64,000 nucleotides of DNA from positions 124,001-188,000 of the forward strand of contig CALKGE010000011.1 of NCBI GenBank assembly GCA_938084685.1, written 5' to 3'. Below, piece after piece: positions 37,664 through 47,329 of this stretch. The translations under genes and the position numbers were made by a program. Each line of letters begins with the position of its first letter. The first letter of the stretch is position 1. The DNA is from an uncultured Pirellulaceae bacterium (lineage in GTDB: Bacteria > Planctomycetota > Planctomycetia > Pirellulales > Pirellulaceae). Below the pieces are notes generated by a model, which saw only the letters and a program-made list of their open reading frames with translations, made no database searches and was not told where the DNA came from.

Positions 37664-38623
37664 TTAGCTTCCAGTCAGCCAGGTCGAAATCCAGAATAAA
37701 TAGGCGGGGACCAGCGAGAATGTAATGGAATCCATAATGTCCAATACTCCTCCCAGCCCTGGAATCCAGGTGCTGGAATCCTTTACCTGAGCATCCCGCT
37801 TGATAAGAGACTCTGCCAGATCACCAATCATTCCAGCGGCGGTGATCACCAACCCATACAGCGCCCAAGCCCACATTGGTCCGGTTTCGGGGTCTGTTGA
37901 CGCCCCGGTATCAGCCATCTTCAATATCGCCGGTACGATCCATTGACCAAAGACAACCGCTGCCGCCATACCACATACGAAGGCTCCCAAAGCACCTTCG
38001 ACCGTCTTCTTCGGACTCAAGATCGGAGCCATCTTATGTTTTCCCATCGACTTGCCCGTAAAGTATGCTCCGCTGTCACCACACTTGGTAATGACGATGA
38101 CAGAAATCAGCGCAAGCATTCCCCAGGCTGATGCCAATCCTTCATCACCTACCTGGATGGTGCGAAGGATGGTCAGGAAACTCATCATCGTTCCGGTATA
38201 GACGACCACCAGCATCCCGTTGGCCAGTCTCGCGATCGCTCCACCCGGCTCCTTAAAATTTCTCATCTCCACCAGAAACAGCCAGCACATCGCCAGCACG
38301 GTTGCCACCCCAACCCAACCGACACGGCCCACCGGGCAATCCTCCGGATAACCTGATGCAGAGAATGCATCCATCAACGAGGGAATGAACGTCAGGAGAT
38401 GAACCAGTGCCACACTGAACAGTACATGTTTGAGACGTAACTCAAGTCCGCCCTTGATCAGCATCTCACCCAGTTCAGCCGTTGCCAACAGAGAAATCAC
38501 CAACAGCAGTGGCAGCAGTAGCAAACCGCCAACCCCAAACAAGGGATGATGAAAGTCGAAGTGCAGCAATATTCCCAGAAGAGTCAGCAAGACAGCCGAA
38601 GCTGCAAGTCGTTGATGTAGCAC
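37664..38623 (-). CDS. cdsA: Phosphatidate cytidylyltransferase
   Basis: Makes CDP-diacylglycerol from phosphatidate and CTP, the branch point of phospholipid synthesis. 319 residues and about eight membrane segments. The C-terminal signature reads KRDAQVKDSSTWIPGLGG; the family normally has His where Leu stands in PGLGG, and Arg where Ile stands in the following LDIMDS. It follows uppS by 19 bases. uppS and cdsA are neighbours in many bacteria, linking cell-wall lipid carrier and phospholipid supply. Confidence 0.9.
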   Translation of the reverse strand: MLHQRLAASAVLLTLLGILLHFDFHHPLFGVGGLLLLPLLLVISLLATAELGEMLIKGGLELRLKHVLFSVALVHLLTFIPSLMDAFSASGYPEDCPVGRVGWVGVATVLAMCWLFLVEMRNFKEPGGAIARLANGMLVVVYTGTMMSFLTILRTIQVGDEGLASAWGMLALISVIVITKCGDSGAYFTGKSMGKHKMAPILSPKKTVEGALGAFVCGMAAAVVFGQWIVPAILKMADTGASTDPETGPMWAWALYGLVITAAGMIGDLAESLIKRDAQVKDSSTWIPGLGGVLDIMDSITFSLVPAYLFWISTWLTGS

Positions 38624-38642
38624 CGTTGCGTCCTGTAGATGA

Positions 38643-39473
38643 TTATGAATTCAGACCACCAAAGCGGCGGTTTCGGGTGGCGTAAACTCCCATGGCCTCG
38701 TGAAGGTCACTCTCTTCAAACTCCGGCCAGAACTTTTCAGTCACCCATAGTTCTGCATAACTTATTTGCCATAGCAGAAAATTGCTAATCCGCATTTCGC
38801 CACTGGTGCGAATCAATAAATCTGGATCAACCATTCCCGACGTATACAGATTCTCTGCAATAAGCTGCTCGTCAATCTGATCGGGCGTCAGGTCTCCGTT
38901 TTCAATCTGCCGAGCAATCTTTTGAAGAGCATCCGCAATTTCCCCTCGACCACCATAATTGATTGCCAGGCAAAGCGTCGTGCCCTGATTACGACTGGTG
39001 ATTTCTATCGTCTTATTGATTTCATTCAGCACGCGATCTGGAATACCTTCACGACGACCGATGACCTGCACCCGAATCCCCTGCTCCATCAACAGAGAAC
39101 GTTCTTCGATCATGTATTGCTCAAGCAAATGCATGAGAAAATCAAGTTCGTGAGACGGGCGTTTCCAGTTCTCGCTGGAGAGACAAAAAAGAGTCAGTTG
39201 CTTGATTCCAAGTCGCGCACACTCTTCGACGATCCGCCGCACACTGCGGACACCATGACGATGACCTTCAATACGAGGCAGTTCACGTCGCTGAGCCCAA
39301 CGCCCATTTCCATCCATGATTATCGCGATGTGCTGCGGGATCCGCCTCTGGCTTTCGGCATCGGCACTATCCAATTCGCCAGCCTGTTGCAGCTCCTCAG
39401 AATCCGAGTCCTCCGGGAGATCCGGTGGAAGAGCGGAAGATCGATCTGGAGTACTGGTAGACATCGATTTCAA
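38643..39473 (-). CDS. uppS: Isoprenyl transferase (undecaprenyl diphosphate synthase type)
   Basis: A cis-prenyltransferase that makes the long polyprenyl diphosphate used as carrier lipid for peptidoglycan and polysaccharides. 276 residues. The catalytic Asp lies in IIMDGNGRWAQRR; EGHRHG, LTLFCLSSENWKRP and LLIRTSGEMRISNFLLWQ are the other conserved blocks. About 45 acidic N-terminal residues precede the core. An internal ATG three codons in could also start it. The carrier made here is the likely prenyl substrate of the UbiA-type enzyme at 57774. Confidence 0.94.
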   Translation of the reverse strand: MKSMSTSTPDRSSALPPDLPEDSDSEELQQAGELDSADAESQRRIPQHIAIIMDGNGRWAQRRELPRIEGHRHGVRSVRRIVEECARLGIKQLTLFCLSSENWKRPSHELDFLMHLLEQYMIEERSLLMEQGIRVQVIGRREGIPDRVLNEINKTIEITSRNQGTTLCLAINYGGRGEIADALQKIARQIENGDLTPDQIDEQLIAENLYTSGMVDPDLLIRTSGEMRISNFLLWQISYAELWVTEKFWPEFEESDLHEAMGVYATRNRRFGGLNS

Positions 39474-39733
39474 TGAGGATGGCCTAAACGAACGTGGGTT
39501 AGTTTGCGACAGTTGGGTCAGTCGGCTTACCCATATTATCCTTCAGATTTCGGGGATAACTCAAGTGCATACCAACCGATACGCGAACAATGATCTAAAA
39601 GTTCGTTCCAGACTCGCTTGCCAGCAGGCGTCCCATTGGAAATTAGCTCCGGTCACATGAGAATCCCGGAACCTGCGGGGCGGCCAGCACAAACCGTGGT
39701 ATGGCAGCACGGCAGAGTCACTCGACAATGCTG

Positions 39734-41077
39734 TCAAACTCTGGAATCAGTGGTTTCGGCCGATTCGGCAAATCCAGCCAGCTGTCTAACCGAGTCTGCC
39801 AGCACAATCGTCTGCGCACGATCAGGACCTACTGATGCTACTTCCACAGGCACTCCGATCAACTCGCTGATACGATCGATATACGCCTTGGCAGCCGCTG
39901 GAAATTCGTCGTAGCTGGTAGCCTGAGTGAGGTCTGTATTCCACCCTGCAAACGTCTCGTAGACAGGCACTACCCTGCGGAGATCATCCGCATCACTGGG
40001 GAAGTACTCGATACGTTCACCATCCAGTTCATAGGCAACACAGATTTTCACTTCCGGTAACATGGAAACGACGTCCATCATCATCAGAGACAGTGCACTG
40101 ACTCCACTCAGTCGAGCGGTATAACGAACAGCAACTGCATCAAACCAACCGCACCGGCGAGGCCGCCCGGTCGTCGTACCGTATTCGTTACCCAAATCAC
40201 GAATCTGCTGACCAATCTCACTTTCCTGTTCTGTGGGAAAAGGTCCTCCGCCAACACGCGTGCTGTAGGCCTTGATCACCCCAATCACCTTATTGATGGA
40301 ATTCGCTGGTACTCCTGAACCGGATGAAATGCCGACACCGGAGGAATTCGAGCTGGTGACAAATGGAAAAGTCCCATGGTCGATGTCGAGCAGTGCTCCT
40401 TGAGCACCTTCAAACAGAATCGATTTGGCGTCATCAACCGCATCCAGAAGATAATTGGTTGTATCAGCAACAAATGGTCGCAACACTTCAGCGTAGCCAC
40501 TAAATTCGGCGGTGATGGCTGCGGCATCCAGAGGCTCAAAGTCTTCCCCGGCAATCGGAGCCAGCATGGAATTCTTGGCTTCGACAATGGCGTCAACGCG
40601 TTGAGGAAAATCGTCACGGAGCATATCTGCCAGACGAACGGCAAACGACCGCCCAACTTTGTCGCGGTAGCAGGGACCTATACCTCGCAAAGTAGTACCA
40701 ATCGACTCACCTTTCACCTTTTTGGCATTCAACGCACGATCTTCCGCAATATGCCACGGAAATACAACATGCACCCGTTCACTGATCATGAGGTTGTCGG
40801 CCGCGATTCCTTTGGCTTTGAGACCCTCAAGTTCGTCGATGATCGTACCCGGATTGAGTACCACTCCGGGAGCGATAATATTCATCGTTTCCGGATTAAG
40901 AATCCCGCTGGGGATAAGATGAAGTTTATAAACCTGATCTCCGGTTACCACCGTATGGCCGGCATTAGAACCACCCTGGTAACGGCAAACGATATCGAAA
41001 TTCGGAGTTAACAGGTCGACAAGCTTTCCTTTTGCTTCATCGCCCCACTGCAAACCAATCACACAGGTGCCCGGCAC
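39734..41077 (-). CDS. purA: Adenylosuccinate synthase
   Basis: GTP-dependent joining of IMP and aspartate, the first step from IMP to AMP. 447 residues. It opens with [17 protein letters not shown] (the phosphate loop and catalytic Asp), followed by [12 protein letters not shown] with the catalytic His, [13 protein letters not shown], and the IMP-binding [17 protein letters not shown]. The start is a GTG at 41075-41077, with GGGAG seven bases upstream. It is a lone gene, divergent from the rpsB leader. Confidence 0.96.
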   Translation of the reverse strand: MPGTCVIGLQWGDEAKGKLVDLLTPNFDIVCRYQGGSNAGHTVVTGDQVYKLHLIPSGILNPETMNIIAPGVVLNPGTIIDELEGLKAKGIAADNLMISERVHVVFPWHIAEDRALNAKKVKGESIGTTLRGIGPCYRDKVGRSFAVRLADMLRDDFPQRVDAIVEAKNSMLAPIAGEDFEPLDAAAITAEFSGYAEVLRPFVADTTNYLLDAVDDAKSILFEGAQGALLDIDHGTFPFVTSSNSSGVGISSGSGVPANSINKVIGVIKAYSTRVGGGPFPTEQESEIGQQIRDLGNEYGTTTGRPRRCGWFDAVAVRYTARLSGVSALSLMMMDVVSMLPEVKICVAYELDGERIEYFPSDADDLRRVVPVYETFAGWNTDLTQATSYDEFPAAAKAYIDRISELIGVPVEVASVGPDRAQTIVLADSVRQLAGFAESAETTDSRV

Positions 41078-41379
41078 AGTGATTCTCCCTTTAGTACAAG
41101 CATGGATGAAAGATGGGTTTGTGCACGCCGAACCGGTTGTCTGGGTACGGCTTTCCCTAAACTATCTGCACAAACACGCCATTGTGGATTGATGGTCGGG
41201 CATGGTCAAGTATCTAGATTCAACCGAAAGACGGGTTTCTCGGGAAACAGGACAGGTTCCCACTATCTCAGGCATCTCGGTTCTCTCACTCTTTTCCCCA
41301 AAAACCGGAGCAAATTCCGGCATGAGGATGACCAGCATACCGGAATGCCCAAGATTATCCCTAATCGAGGTTTCATCAA

Positions 41380-41408
41380 TTGACCGAATGCCAGTCGGGG
41401 TGTAAATT
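41380..41408 (+). promoter_or_regulatory. Sigma-70 promoter of rpsB
   Basis: TTGACC (41380-41385), a 17-base spacer, and TAAATT (41403-41408), close to consensus with ideal spacing. The start would be near 41415, giving a structured leader of about 180 bases. Confidence 0.7.
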
Positions 41409-41416
41409 TAGGGATT

Positions 41417-41530
41417 ACTCGGTTCGTATTATCCGAAGCTTATTGGAAGCCGGAACTTGCCGAGTATTACGTACCTTATGGTTCTCAGGCAAAGGGAACC
41501 CCTGTACCACGGACCGGATTACCTATCCGG
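41417..41530 (+). promoter_or_regulatory. Structured leader of rpsB (candidate r-protein autoregulatory RNA)
   Basis: Three helices can be drawn. ACTCGG (41417-41422) with CCGAGT (41460-41465) encloses two short arms, TTCG/CGAA and GCTT/AAGC, forming a possible three-way junction. GGTTC (41480-41484) pairs with GAACC (41496-41500). CCGGAT (41514-41519) pairs with ATCCGG (41525-41530). S2 is known to repress its own operon through leader RNA in other bacteria. Confidence 0.4.
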
Positions 41531-41596
41531 AAGGTTGCCAAGCCATACACCGTCCGTGTTATCGCCTGAATCCAAATTAATCGAAGGGATATTATT

Positions 41597-42526
41597 ATGG
41601 CTGAAAATCTGGTCAAAGACCTCATCACCGCAGGCGTGCACTTCGGTCACCGCACAAGTCGCTGGAATCCGAAGATGGCACCGTACATCTATGCGAAAAA
41701 AAATCAAATCCATGTGCTGGATATACGCGAAACTGTGCGTGGATTGCTCCGAGCAAAGAAATATCTTAAGCGAGTTGCTGAAGGTGGAAGTCTGATCCTG
41801 TTTGCAGGTACAAAACGTCAGGCTAGCGGCATAATTGAACGTGAAGCCAGTCGCTGCGGAATGCCATTCGTATCAGAACGCTGGCTCGGTGGAACTCTCA
41901 CCAACTTCCGTACCATTCGTAACCGTCTTGGACGTCTGGAAGAACTGGAAGCCTTGCGGGCGAGTGATGAAATCAACCAGTACTCCAAAAAAATGCAGTC
42001 TTCGCTCAATCGTGAATTCCGCAAAATGTATCGCAACCTGAATGGAATCCGTACCATGAACCGGATGCCTGAGTGTGTTGTCGTCGTTGATCCCAACAAG
42101 GAGAAGAACGCGATTCGTGAAGCGAAAGCCCTGGGCCTTGCCACGATCGCCTTGATCGACACCGATTGCGATCCCGATTCTGTCGACCTCCCGATCCCAG
42201 GGAACGATGATGGCCTGCGAAGTATCGAACTCATCTTCAAGCATCTTGCTGATGCCATTATCGAAGGCAAAACCGGTACGGCTCCACCAGCTGAGCCAGT
42301 AGAAGCTCCGGCTGCCGAAACGGCAACTGCAGCTCCTGTCGAAACAGCTCTAGCAAAGGAAGCTCCTGCCGAAGCCCCGGCTGAGGAAGCTGTCGCAGCA
42401 GCCCCTGCGGAAGAAGTTCCGGCAGAGGCCCCTGCAGAAGAGGCTGCCGCAGAAACACCTGCAGCAGATGAAGCTCCTGCGGAAGATACTCCGTCAGAAG
42501 AATCCTTAACCGGGAATGACGATTGA
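41597..42526 (+). CDS. rpsB: 30S ribosomal protein S2 with long Ala/Glu/Pro tail
   Basis: A small-subunit protein. 309 residues. The core (to about 225) has [36 protein letters not shown] and [14 protein letters not shown]. Residues 226-309 are an added tail of Ala, Glu and Pro runs ([13 protein letters not shown] repeats) with no counterpart in E. coli S2 (241 residues). The tail is likely disordered and strongly acidic. The start has AAGGGA about eight bases upstream. It is first gene of the rpsB-tsf-pyrH-frr order. Confidence 0.96.
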   Translation: MAENLVKDLITAGVHFGHRTSRWNPKMAPYIYAKKNQIHVLDIRETVRGLLRAKKYLKRVAEGGSLILFAGTKRQASGIIEREASRCGMPFVSERWLGGTLTNFRTIRNRLGRLEELEALRASDEINQYSKKMQSSLNREFRKMYRNLNGIRTMNRMPECVVVVDPNKEKNAIREAKALGLATIALIDTDCDPDSVDLPIPGNDDGLRSIELIFKHLADAIIEGKTGTAPPAEPVEAPAAETATAAPVETALAKEAPAEAPAEEAVAAAPAEEVPAEAPAEEAAAETPAADEAPAEDTPSEESLTGNDD

Positions 42527-42690
42527 TGAGGCTCGCTTCAACCGCAGTCTCAAGATCGTCGTGCGATGAACTGAATCGTTATCTCCTGCCTGAGTCCTGT
42601 GCGCTGGGTACGCCAGCAAACCGTCTCAAGCACGAGTCTTAAATACAATCTATATACAACGCTTAAAATTAATTTTGAAGGAGATCTGTC

Positions 42691-43554
42691 ATGGCAGTTA
42701 CTGCCGCAGCGGTTAAAGAACTTCGAGAAAAAACTGGCCTTCCAATGATGGACTGCAAGAAGGCTCTGACTGAATGCGATGGAGACCAGGACGCAGCTGT
42801 ACAGTGGTTGCGTGAACGTGGTGCCGAGGTATTCGAAAAACGAGCCGGACGAGCAACATCTTTTGGACGGTTTGGACTTTATGTTGGACTGGATAAAGAT
42901 GCCGGAGCCATGGTCGAGTTGAAGTGCGAAAGCGCTCCGGTGACCATCAACGAAGAATTCATTCAGTACGCCAACGACCTGGCAGAAGCATTGGCTCAGA
43001 ATGCGGACGTCTCCGATGCCGACAGCCTGTTGGCACTCGATTCACCCAGTCAACCAGGTACTACGCTGGGAGATGTCAAAAATGATCTCTTCAACCGAAC
43101 TCGTGAAGTCTTCAATATCGGGCGCATGATTCGCCTGGAAGGTGGATGTGGTGGCTACAGTCATAATGCAGGCACCGTATCCGGAGTCCTGCTGGCCGCC
43201 GACGGAAGTGACGATGAAGCCGCTCGTGGAATCAGCCAGCATATCGCTGCAATGCGTCCTGCTGGTTTAACTCCGGAAGACCTGCCAGCAGACATCGTAG
43301 ACAACGAACGCACGATTCTGCGCGAAGCTGCTCTGGCCGAAGGGAAACCGGAGAACATCGTCGACAAGATGGTCGAAGGCCGCATGCGAAACTTCTTTGC
43401 CGAACAGGTTTTGACTTATCAGAAGTACGTCAAAGCTGAAAACAAGGAAACCGTTGGTGACTATGCCGACAGCGTCGGTCTCACTCTGAAACAGTTCGTC
43501 CACTGGGAACTCGGAGACGATTCTGAGGAAGGCGATCAAGCTGCGGAAGAATAA
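42691..43554 (+). CDS. tsf: Translation elongation factor Ts
   Basis: The nucleotide exchange factor for EF-Tu. 287 residues. The N-terminal UBA-like segment reads KELREKTGLPMMDCKKAL; the core has RGGRATSFGRF-like and VELKCESAPVTINEEF stretches (the usual VE-NCETDFVA block is altered). A strong GAAGGAG sits seven bases before the ATG. It is 164 bases from rpsB; a clear terminator follows at 43579. Confidence 0.95.
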   Translation: MAVTAAAVKELREKTGLPMMDCKKALTECDGDQDAAVQWLRERGAEVFEKRAGRATSFGRFGLYVGLDKDAGAMVELKCESAPVTINEEFIQYANDLAEALAQNADVSDADSLLALDSPSQPGTTLGDVKNDLFNRTREVFNIGRMIRLEGGCGGYSHNAGTVSGVLLAADGSDDEAARGISQHIAAMRPAGLTPEDLPADIVDNERTILREAALAEGKPENIVDKMVEGRMRNFFAEQVLTYQKYVKAENKETVGDYADSVGLTLKQFVHWELGDDSEEGDQAAEE

Positions 43555-43578
43555 ACCATATGTGTTCGCACAAAAAAC

Positions 43579-43609
43579 AAGCCCCGAGTAAAATCGGGGC
43601 TTACTTTTT
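43579..43609 (+). terminator. Terminator after tsf
   Basis: AAGCCCCGA (43579-43587) pairs with TCGGGGCTT (43594-43602) over a six-base loop, followed by ACTTTTT. It separates rpsB-tsf from pyrH-frr, at least partly. Confidence 0.85.
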
Positions 43610-43669
43610 GTGATCAGCTTTCTTATAACTTCCAACCAGTCACTGCCCATTCAGCATAAGGTCACACGG

Positions 43670-44407
43670 ATGTCAGACAACGAGAATACTCATACCCCAA
43701 AATACAAACGCGTCGTCCTGAAACTATCAGGTGAAAGCCTCGCCAGCGCTGGTGAACGTGGAATCAACATGGAAGAAGTTGCCGCCATTTCACGACAGAT
43801 CAATCAAGCACAGCAACTCGGATGCGAAATCGCCATCGTCTGTGGAGGAGGGAATATACTTCGCGGTGCTCAATTCAAAGAAAAGAACGTCAGTATCCAG
43901 GAAGCCACCGCCCATTACATGGGCATGCTGGCTACCGTCATCAATGCACTGGCGCTCCAGGATGCACTTGAATCACTCGGTGCACAAACCCGAGTCATGT
44001 CCGCCATCCATATGGATGGTGTTGCGGAACCTTACATTCGACGACGAGCAAAACGACACCTTGAAAAAGGACGTGTCGTTATTATCGCTGCTGGTATTGG
44101 AAGTCCCTTTGTCACCACCGACACGGCAGCAGCCCAACGAGCACTCGAACTTGAGGCGGATATCCTCCTCAAAGCGACACGTGTCGATGGAGTTTACAGC
44201 GAAGACCCGGAGAAAAATCCACACGCTGTGTTCTATCCTGAACTTACCTTTGAAATGGTCCGTGATCAGGGACTTCAGGTAATGGATAGTACCGCCATCA
44301 CACACTGCATGGAAAACAAAATGCCGATCCTGGTATTCAACTACAAGGTCAATGGCAACATCGAAAAGGCGGTCAAGGGAGAATCGCTGGGCACCTATAT
44401 CGGTTAA
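43670..44407 (+). CDS. pyrH: Uridylate kinase
   Basis: Phosphorylates UMP to UDP. A 245-residue amino-acid-kinase fold with [20 protein letters not shown] and [16 protein letters not shown] start at the ATG at 43670 (MSDNENTH), with AAGG ten bases upstream; a GTG at 43610 would begin inside the tsf terminator. frr follows after about 120 bases, the conserved order. Confidence 0.95.
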   Translation: MSDNENTHTPKYKRVVLKLSGESLASAGERGINMEEVAAISRQINQAQQLGCEIAIVCGGGNILRGAQFKEKNVSIQEATAHYMGMLATVINALALQDALESLGAQTRVMSAIHMDGVAEPYIRRRAKRHLEKGRVVIIAAGIGSPFVTTDTAAAQRALELEADILLKATRVDGVYSEDPEKNPHAVFYPELTFEMVRDQGLQVMDSTAITHCMENKMPILVFNYKVNGNIEKAVKGESLGTYIG

Positions 44408-44529
44408 CAGGGATCGCTGCCTCCACCCCGCTAAACTTTACATCACCTGTTAAACAACTGATAATTGCAATAGCGACTTATTACTGAACTTACTGAATCA
44501 GGCAATCACTCCAGGAACCGAATAATACC

Positions 44530-45090
44530 ATGTACGACGAAATACTTCTGGACACCGAAGAACGAATGGATAAAGCCCTCGAGCACCTCCGCCATAACCT
44601 CGCCGGGATTCGAACGGGACGAGCCAACCCCGGGTTGGTCGATTCGATCCGGGTAGAATGCTACGGCTCTCACACACCACTCAAACAACTCGCAAACGTT
44701 GGTTGCCCTGAACCGCAGCAAATCGTAATCCGTCCCTACGACCCCAGTGTGATTAAGGAAATTGAAAAGGCGATCGTTTACAGTGACCTGGGGTATAACC
44801 CTCAGGGCGACGGTCGCGTCATTCGCATCAACGTTCCGGCACTGTCCGGAGAGGTGCGTAAAAAGATGGTATCCCGAATCAAGGAACTTGCCGAAGAAGC
44901 TAAAATCTCTATTCGCAGCGTTCGCCGGGATGGCAACAAGGCAGCCGATCAGGGTGAAAAAGACAAGACACTCACGGAAGACGACCGGGATGCTCTCAAA
45001 GAAGAAATCCAAAAGCTGACCAATAGCTTTGAAGACAAGGTCACCGAAGCAGCAAAAGCCAGGGAATCAGAAGTAATGGAAGATGCCTGA
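44530..45090 (+). CDS. frr: Ribosome-recycling factor
   Basis: Splits post-termination ribosomes together with EF-G. 186 residues. The first helix reads MDKALEHLRHNLAGIRTGRANPGL, the second domain begins near TPLKQLANVG, and the last helices carry RSVRRDGNK. The length is standard. The ATG lacks a strong Shine-Dalgarno site. It completes the rpsB-tsf-pyrH-frr order. Confidence 0.96.
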   Translation: MYDEILLDTEERMDKALEHLRHNLAGIRTGRANPGLVDSIRVECYGSHTPLKQLANVGCPEPQQIVIRPYDPSVIKEIEKAIVYSDLGYNPQGDGRVIRINVPALSGEVRKKMVSRIKELAEEAKISIRSVRRDGNKAADQGEKDKTLTEDDRDALKEEIQKLTNSFEDKVTEAAKARESEVMEDA

Positions 45091-45183
45091 GCACCTGAGA
45101 GACAGATCAGCTTTCATTACGACCAATAGATAACACGCGGCCAGCAGAGTCATTCAGTCGTTCGTACGGCAGGGAAAGGTCTC

Positions 45184-47322
45184 ATGCCTGAAAACATGCT
45201 CGACTTTCAATGCCCCCACTGCAGCGCCAATCATCAGCTGCCCGTCCAATTCGCGGGGAACCGGCAGCCCTGTAGCCAGTGCGGAAAAACGATGAGGTTG
45301 CCGTCGCAGTTGAACGCGAACGGTACGGGAGATTCCTCTGCACAGGCAAATCAATCCAGCTTGGGCAGCATCATGTTGAACTGCCCGCTTTGCAGCAAAA
45401 CACTGTATGCGTCCCCAGAGCAAGCCGGTACCGAAATCCTGTGTGAAACCTGTTTGGAATCCATTCCCGTTCCTGAGTTACCCGCAGGGGCTCGGAGTGC
45501 CTCCCCCGCCAGCGAGTCAGGCTCGGCCGAGCAATCACCGGACAACGAGGGTTCTTCTCAGCAAAACCTGACGTCACACTCGGCTCCACCCGCTCCCCAG
45601 CCCGACCCAGTGGTCAATGAAGACGACCCTCCCCTTTCTTCTTCACCAGCACCCGCTATTGCTTCACAAAGTAGTGAACTTTCACTGCAACCGCTCGCCT
45701 CCTCAGAGCCACACTCCGACTTGAAAACCAGTGAACCGGAACCTCCACCAGCTCCCTTAATCCCTGATCCAACGCGAGCATCCGCTCCTCCCGCTCCTCC
45801 CCAAACCGCTCCTCCCCAAACAGCACCCGCCTCGAAAACACAGAATCAACAGAATCAACAGAATCAGGGCGAATCTGACGAGATCGTCGAACTGGAAGCC
45901 GTTGGCCCACCTCCTCTGACTCCGATCTCGCCACAGCAAGCCATCGAATTGACAGGCAACGCAAGCGGGAATGCGAAAACTGTAGCGGGAGATTACGAAC
46001 TGGTCATTCGCTGGACCTGCCCCTGCCCTTCATGTCAGACTCATCTGATCGTTTATCAACAGGATGTGGGACAACCCGTACAATGCGGAATCTGCAGTCA
46101 ACCAGTTACCGTGGAAGCCAGCCAACCGCTTCCACGACCTCAACGAGTCGCCAGAGTAGAACATCAGTTTATCGGAGAACAAACACGGGTCGCGATTGCA
46201 GCTCCTAATCAACCTCGTCGCAAAAAAGGAATTCAATACAAGTCGGTTATCGAATGGCGAGTCGAGTGTGATGTCTGCGGAACAGGACTAACTGCTACTC
46301 CGGAAGAAATCGGGACGCAGAAAAAATGCCCTGACTGTTTCAAAATTCATACCATCGTTGCTCCGGCGAAAATCCCCGAACCGGTGCAACGCTCTATCCG
46401 TGATGAGCTGAATGATGAGCCGGAGACTGATGCCAGTCTCCCAGCCAACGTTCCCACAAAGCAAGTACTCAGCGAAATAACTGATATGCGGGAAAAGCTA
46501 ACGCGCGATGAACATGAGGCCAGCAGACAGATTCTGGAACGAGCGAAAGAGGAGCACCGTCAACAGGAAGAAAAAGAAAAACCAGCTATCAATTTGGACG
46601 AAGACAGTTGGTTGAGAGCTACCTTCCAGGTGCTGACACTGCCAAAAGTTCTGCCCCGAGTGTCATTTTTGGCCGTCTGCTATCTCTTTACGGGCTTTCT
46701 CATACATGCAGCAACTCTATCAGAGACTGACGATTCAGTTATTAGTGCAATGGGGAGTTATGTAACGATCCTCATCAACCTGTTCTATACTCCTATTGTC
46801 ACCATTTTTGCTTTCTCGACGCTACTAAATATCGTCGAGCAAACATCCTTCGGTAACCTCGAGATTGATGAATGGCCTGAATTCAATATTTGGGACTTCT
46901 TGTCCCAGTTTTTTGTGATCTTCATGGTGTACATTTATGCTACGATTCCTGCCGGAATCGTATTCGCGATCTCTGTGGCTTTGTTCGGCGGAATGGCCCA
47001 GATCCTTGCGGTGATCCTCGCCGCCCTCACTTTGGTAATCTCCTTTCCAATCATATTGTTGAGTGTTATGGAGTCAGGCAATGTTTGGAAGCCTTATTCC
47101 AGTGTGATAATCGAAAAGCTAAGACTACGAAGCGACTTGTTTATCAAGTTTTTCCTCTTGGGCCTACCCGCCATTTTCATATGGGTCGTGGGAAAAGTTA
47201 TGTTGTCTCAACCAAATCTGTTCGTCACCTGTATTGGGGCGGTGATGGTCTGGTTAAGTCTGGTTTATTTGTGCAGACTGGTTGGTTTACTGGCTCTGGG
47301 CATATCAAATCTGGACGATTGA
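45184..47322 (+). CDS. Four-zinc-ribbon membrane protein of unknown function
   Basis: 712 residues with an unusual architecture. Four zinc-ribbon-like CxxC...CxxC modules are seen: CPHC/CSQC (Cys10-Cys33), CPLC/CETC (about 65-95), CPSC/CGIC (about 280-305) and CDVC/CPDC (about 360-385). Between the second and third lies a long low-complexity Pro/Ser/Gln linker. After a charged helical stretch (about 410-475, DMREKLTRDEHEASRQILE) come six hydrophobic segments (about 490-705). The ribbons would be cytosolic and could bind nucleic acid or protein. The family is not recognised. GGGAAAGG lies six bases upstream of the ATG. Confidence 0.75.
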   Translation: MPENMLDFQCPHCSANHQLPVQFAGNRQPCSQCGKTMRLPSQLNANGTGDSSAQANQSSLGSIMLNCPLCSKTLYASPEQAGTEILCETCLESIPVPELPAGARSASPASESGSAEQSPDNEGSSQQNLTSHSAPPAPQPDPVVNEDDPPLSSSPAPAIASQSSELSLQPLASSEPHSDLKTSEPEPPPAPLIPDPTRASAPPAPPQTAPPQTAPASKTQNQQNQQNQGESDEIVELEAVGPPPLTPISPQQAIELTGNASGNAKTVAGDYELVIRWTCPCPSCQTHLIVYQQDVGQPVQCGICSQPVTVEASQPLPRPQRVARVEHQFIGEQTRVAIAAPNQPRRKKGIQYKSVIEWRVECDVCGTGLTATPEEIGTQKKCPDCFKIHTIVAPAKIPEPVQRSIRDELNDEPETDASLPANVPTKQVLSEITDMREKLTRDEHEASRQILERAKEEHRQQEEKEKPAINLDEDSWLRATFQVLTLPKVLPRVSFLAVCYLFTGFLIHAATLSETDDSVISAMGSYVTILINLFYTPIVTIFAFSTLLNIVEQTSFGNLEIDEWPEFNIWDFLSQFFVIFMVYIYATIPAGIVFAISVALFGGMAQILAVILAALTLVISFPIILLSVMESGNVWKPYSSVIIEKLRLRSDLFIKFFLLGLPAIFIWVVGKVMLSQPNLFVTCIGAVMVWLSLVYLCRLVGLLALGISNLDD
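45841..45867 (+). repeat. In-frame 9-base tandem repeat
   Basis: About three copies of AGAATCAAC inside the linker of the zinc-ribbon gene, coding for Gln/Asn (NQQNQQNQ). It may vary in copy number between strains. Confidence 0.55.
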
Positions 47323-47329
47323 TACCGTC

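Larger units (their letters stand above)
41078..41596. other. Intergenic region between purA and rpsB
   Basis: 519 bases with no convincing gene; the short frames here have no family features or ribosome sites. It holds the rpsB promoter at 41380-41408 and, after it, a leader of about 180 bases with several inverted repeats. The left 300 bases contain nothing I can name beyond the purA upstream region. Confidence 0.8.

Noticed and set aside
41102..41580. Several short open frames upstream of rpsB
   Set aside because: No family features or ribosome sites, and they overlap the promoter and structured leader.
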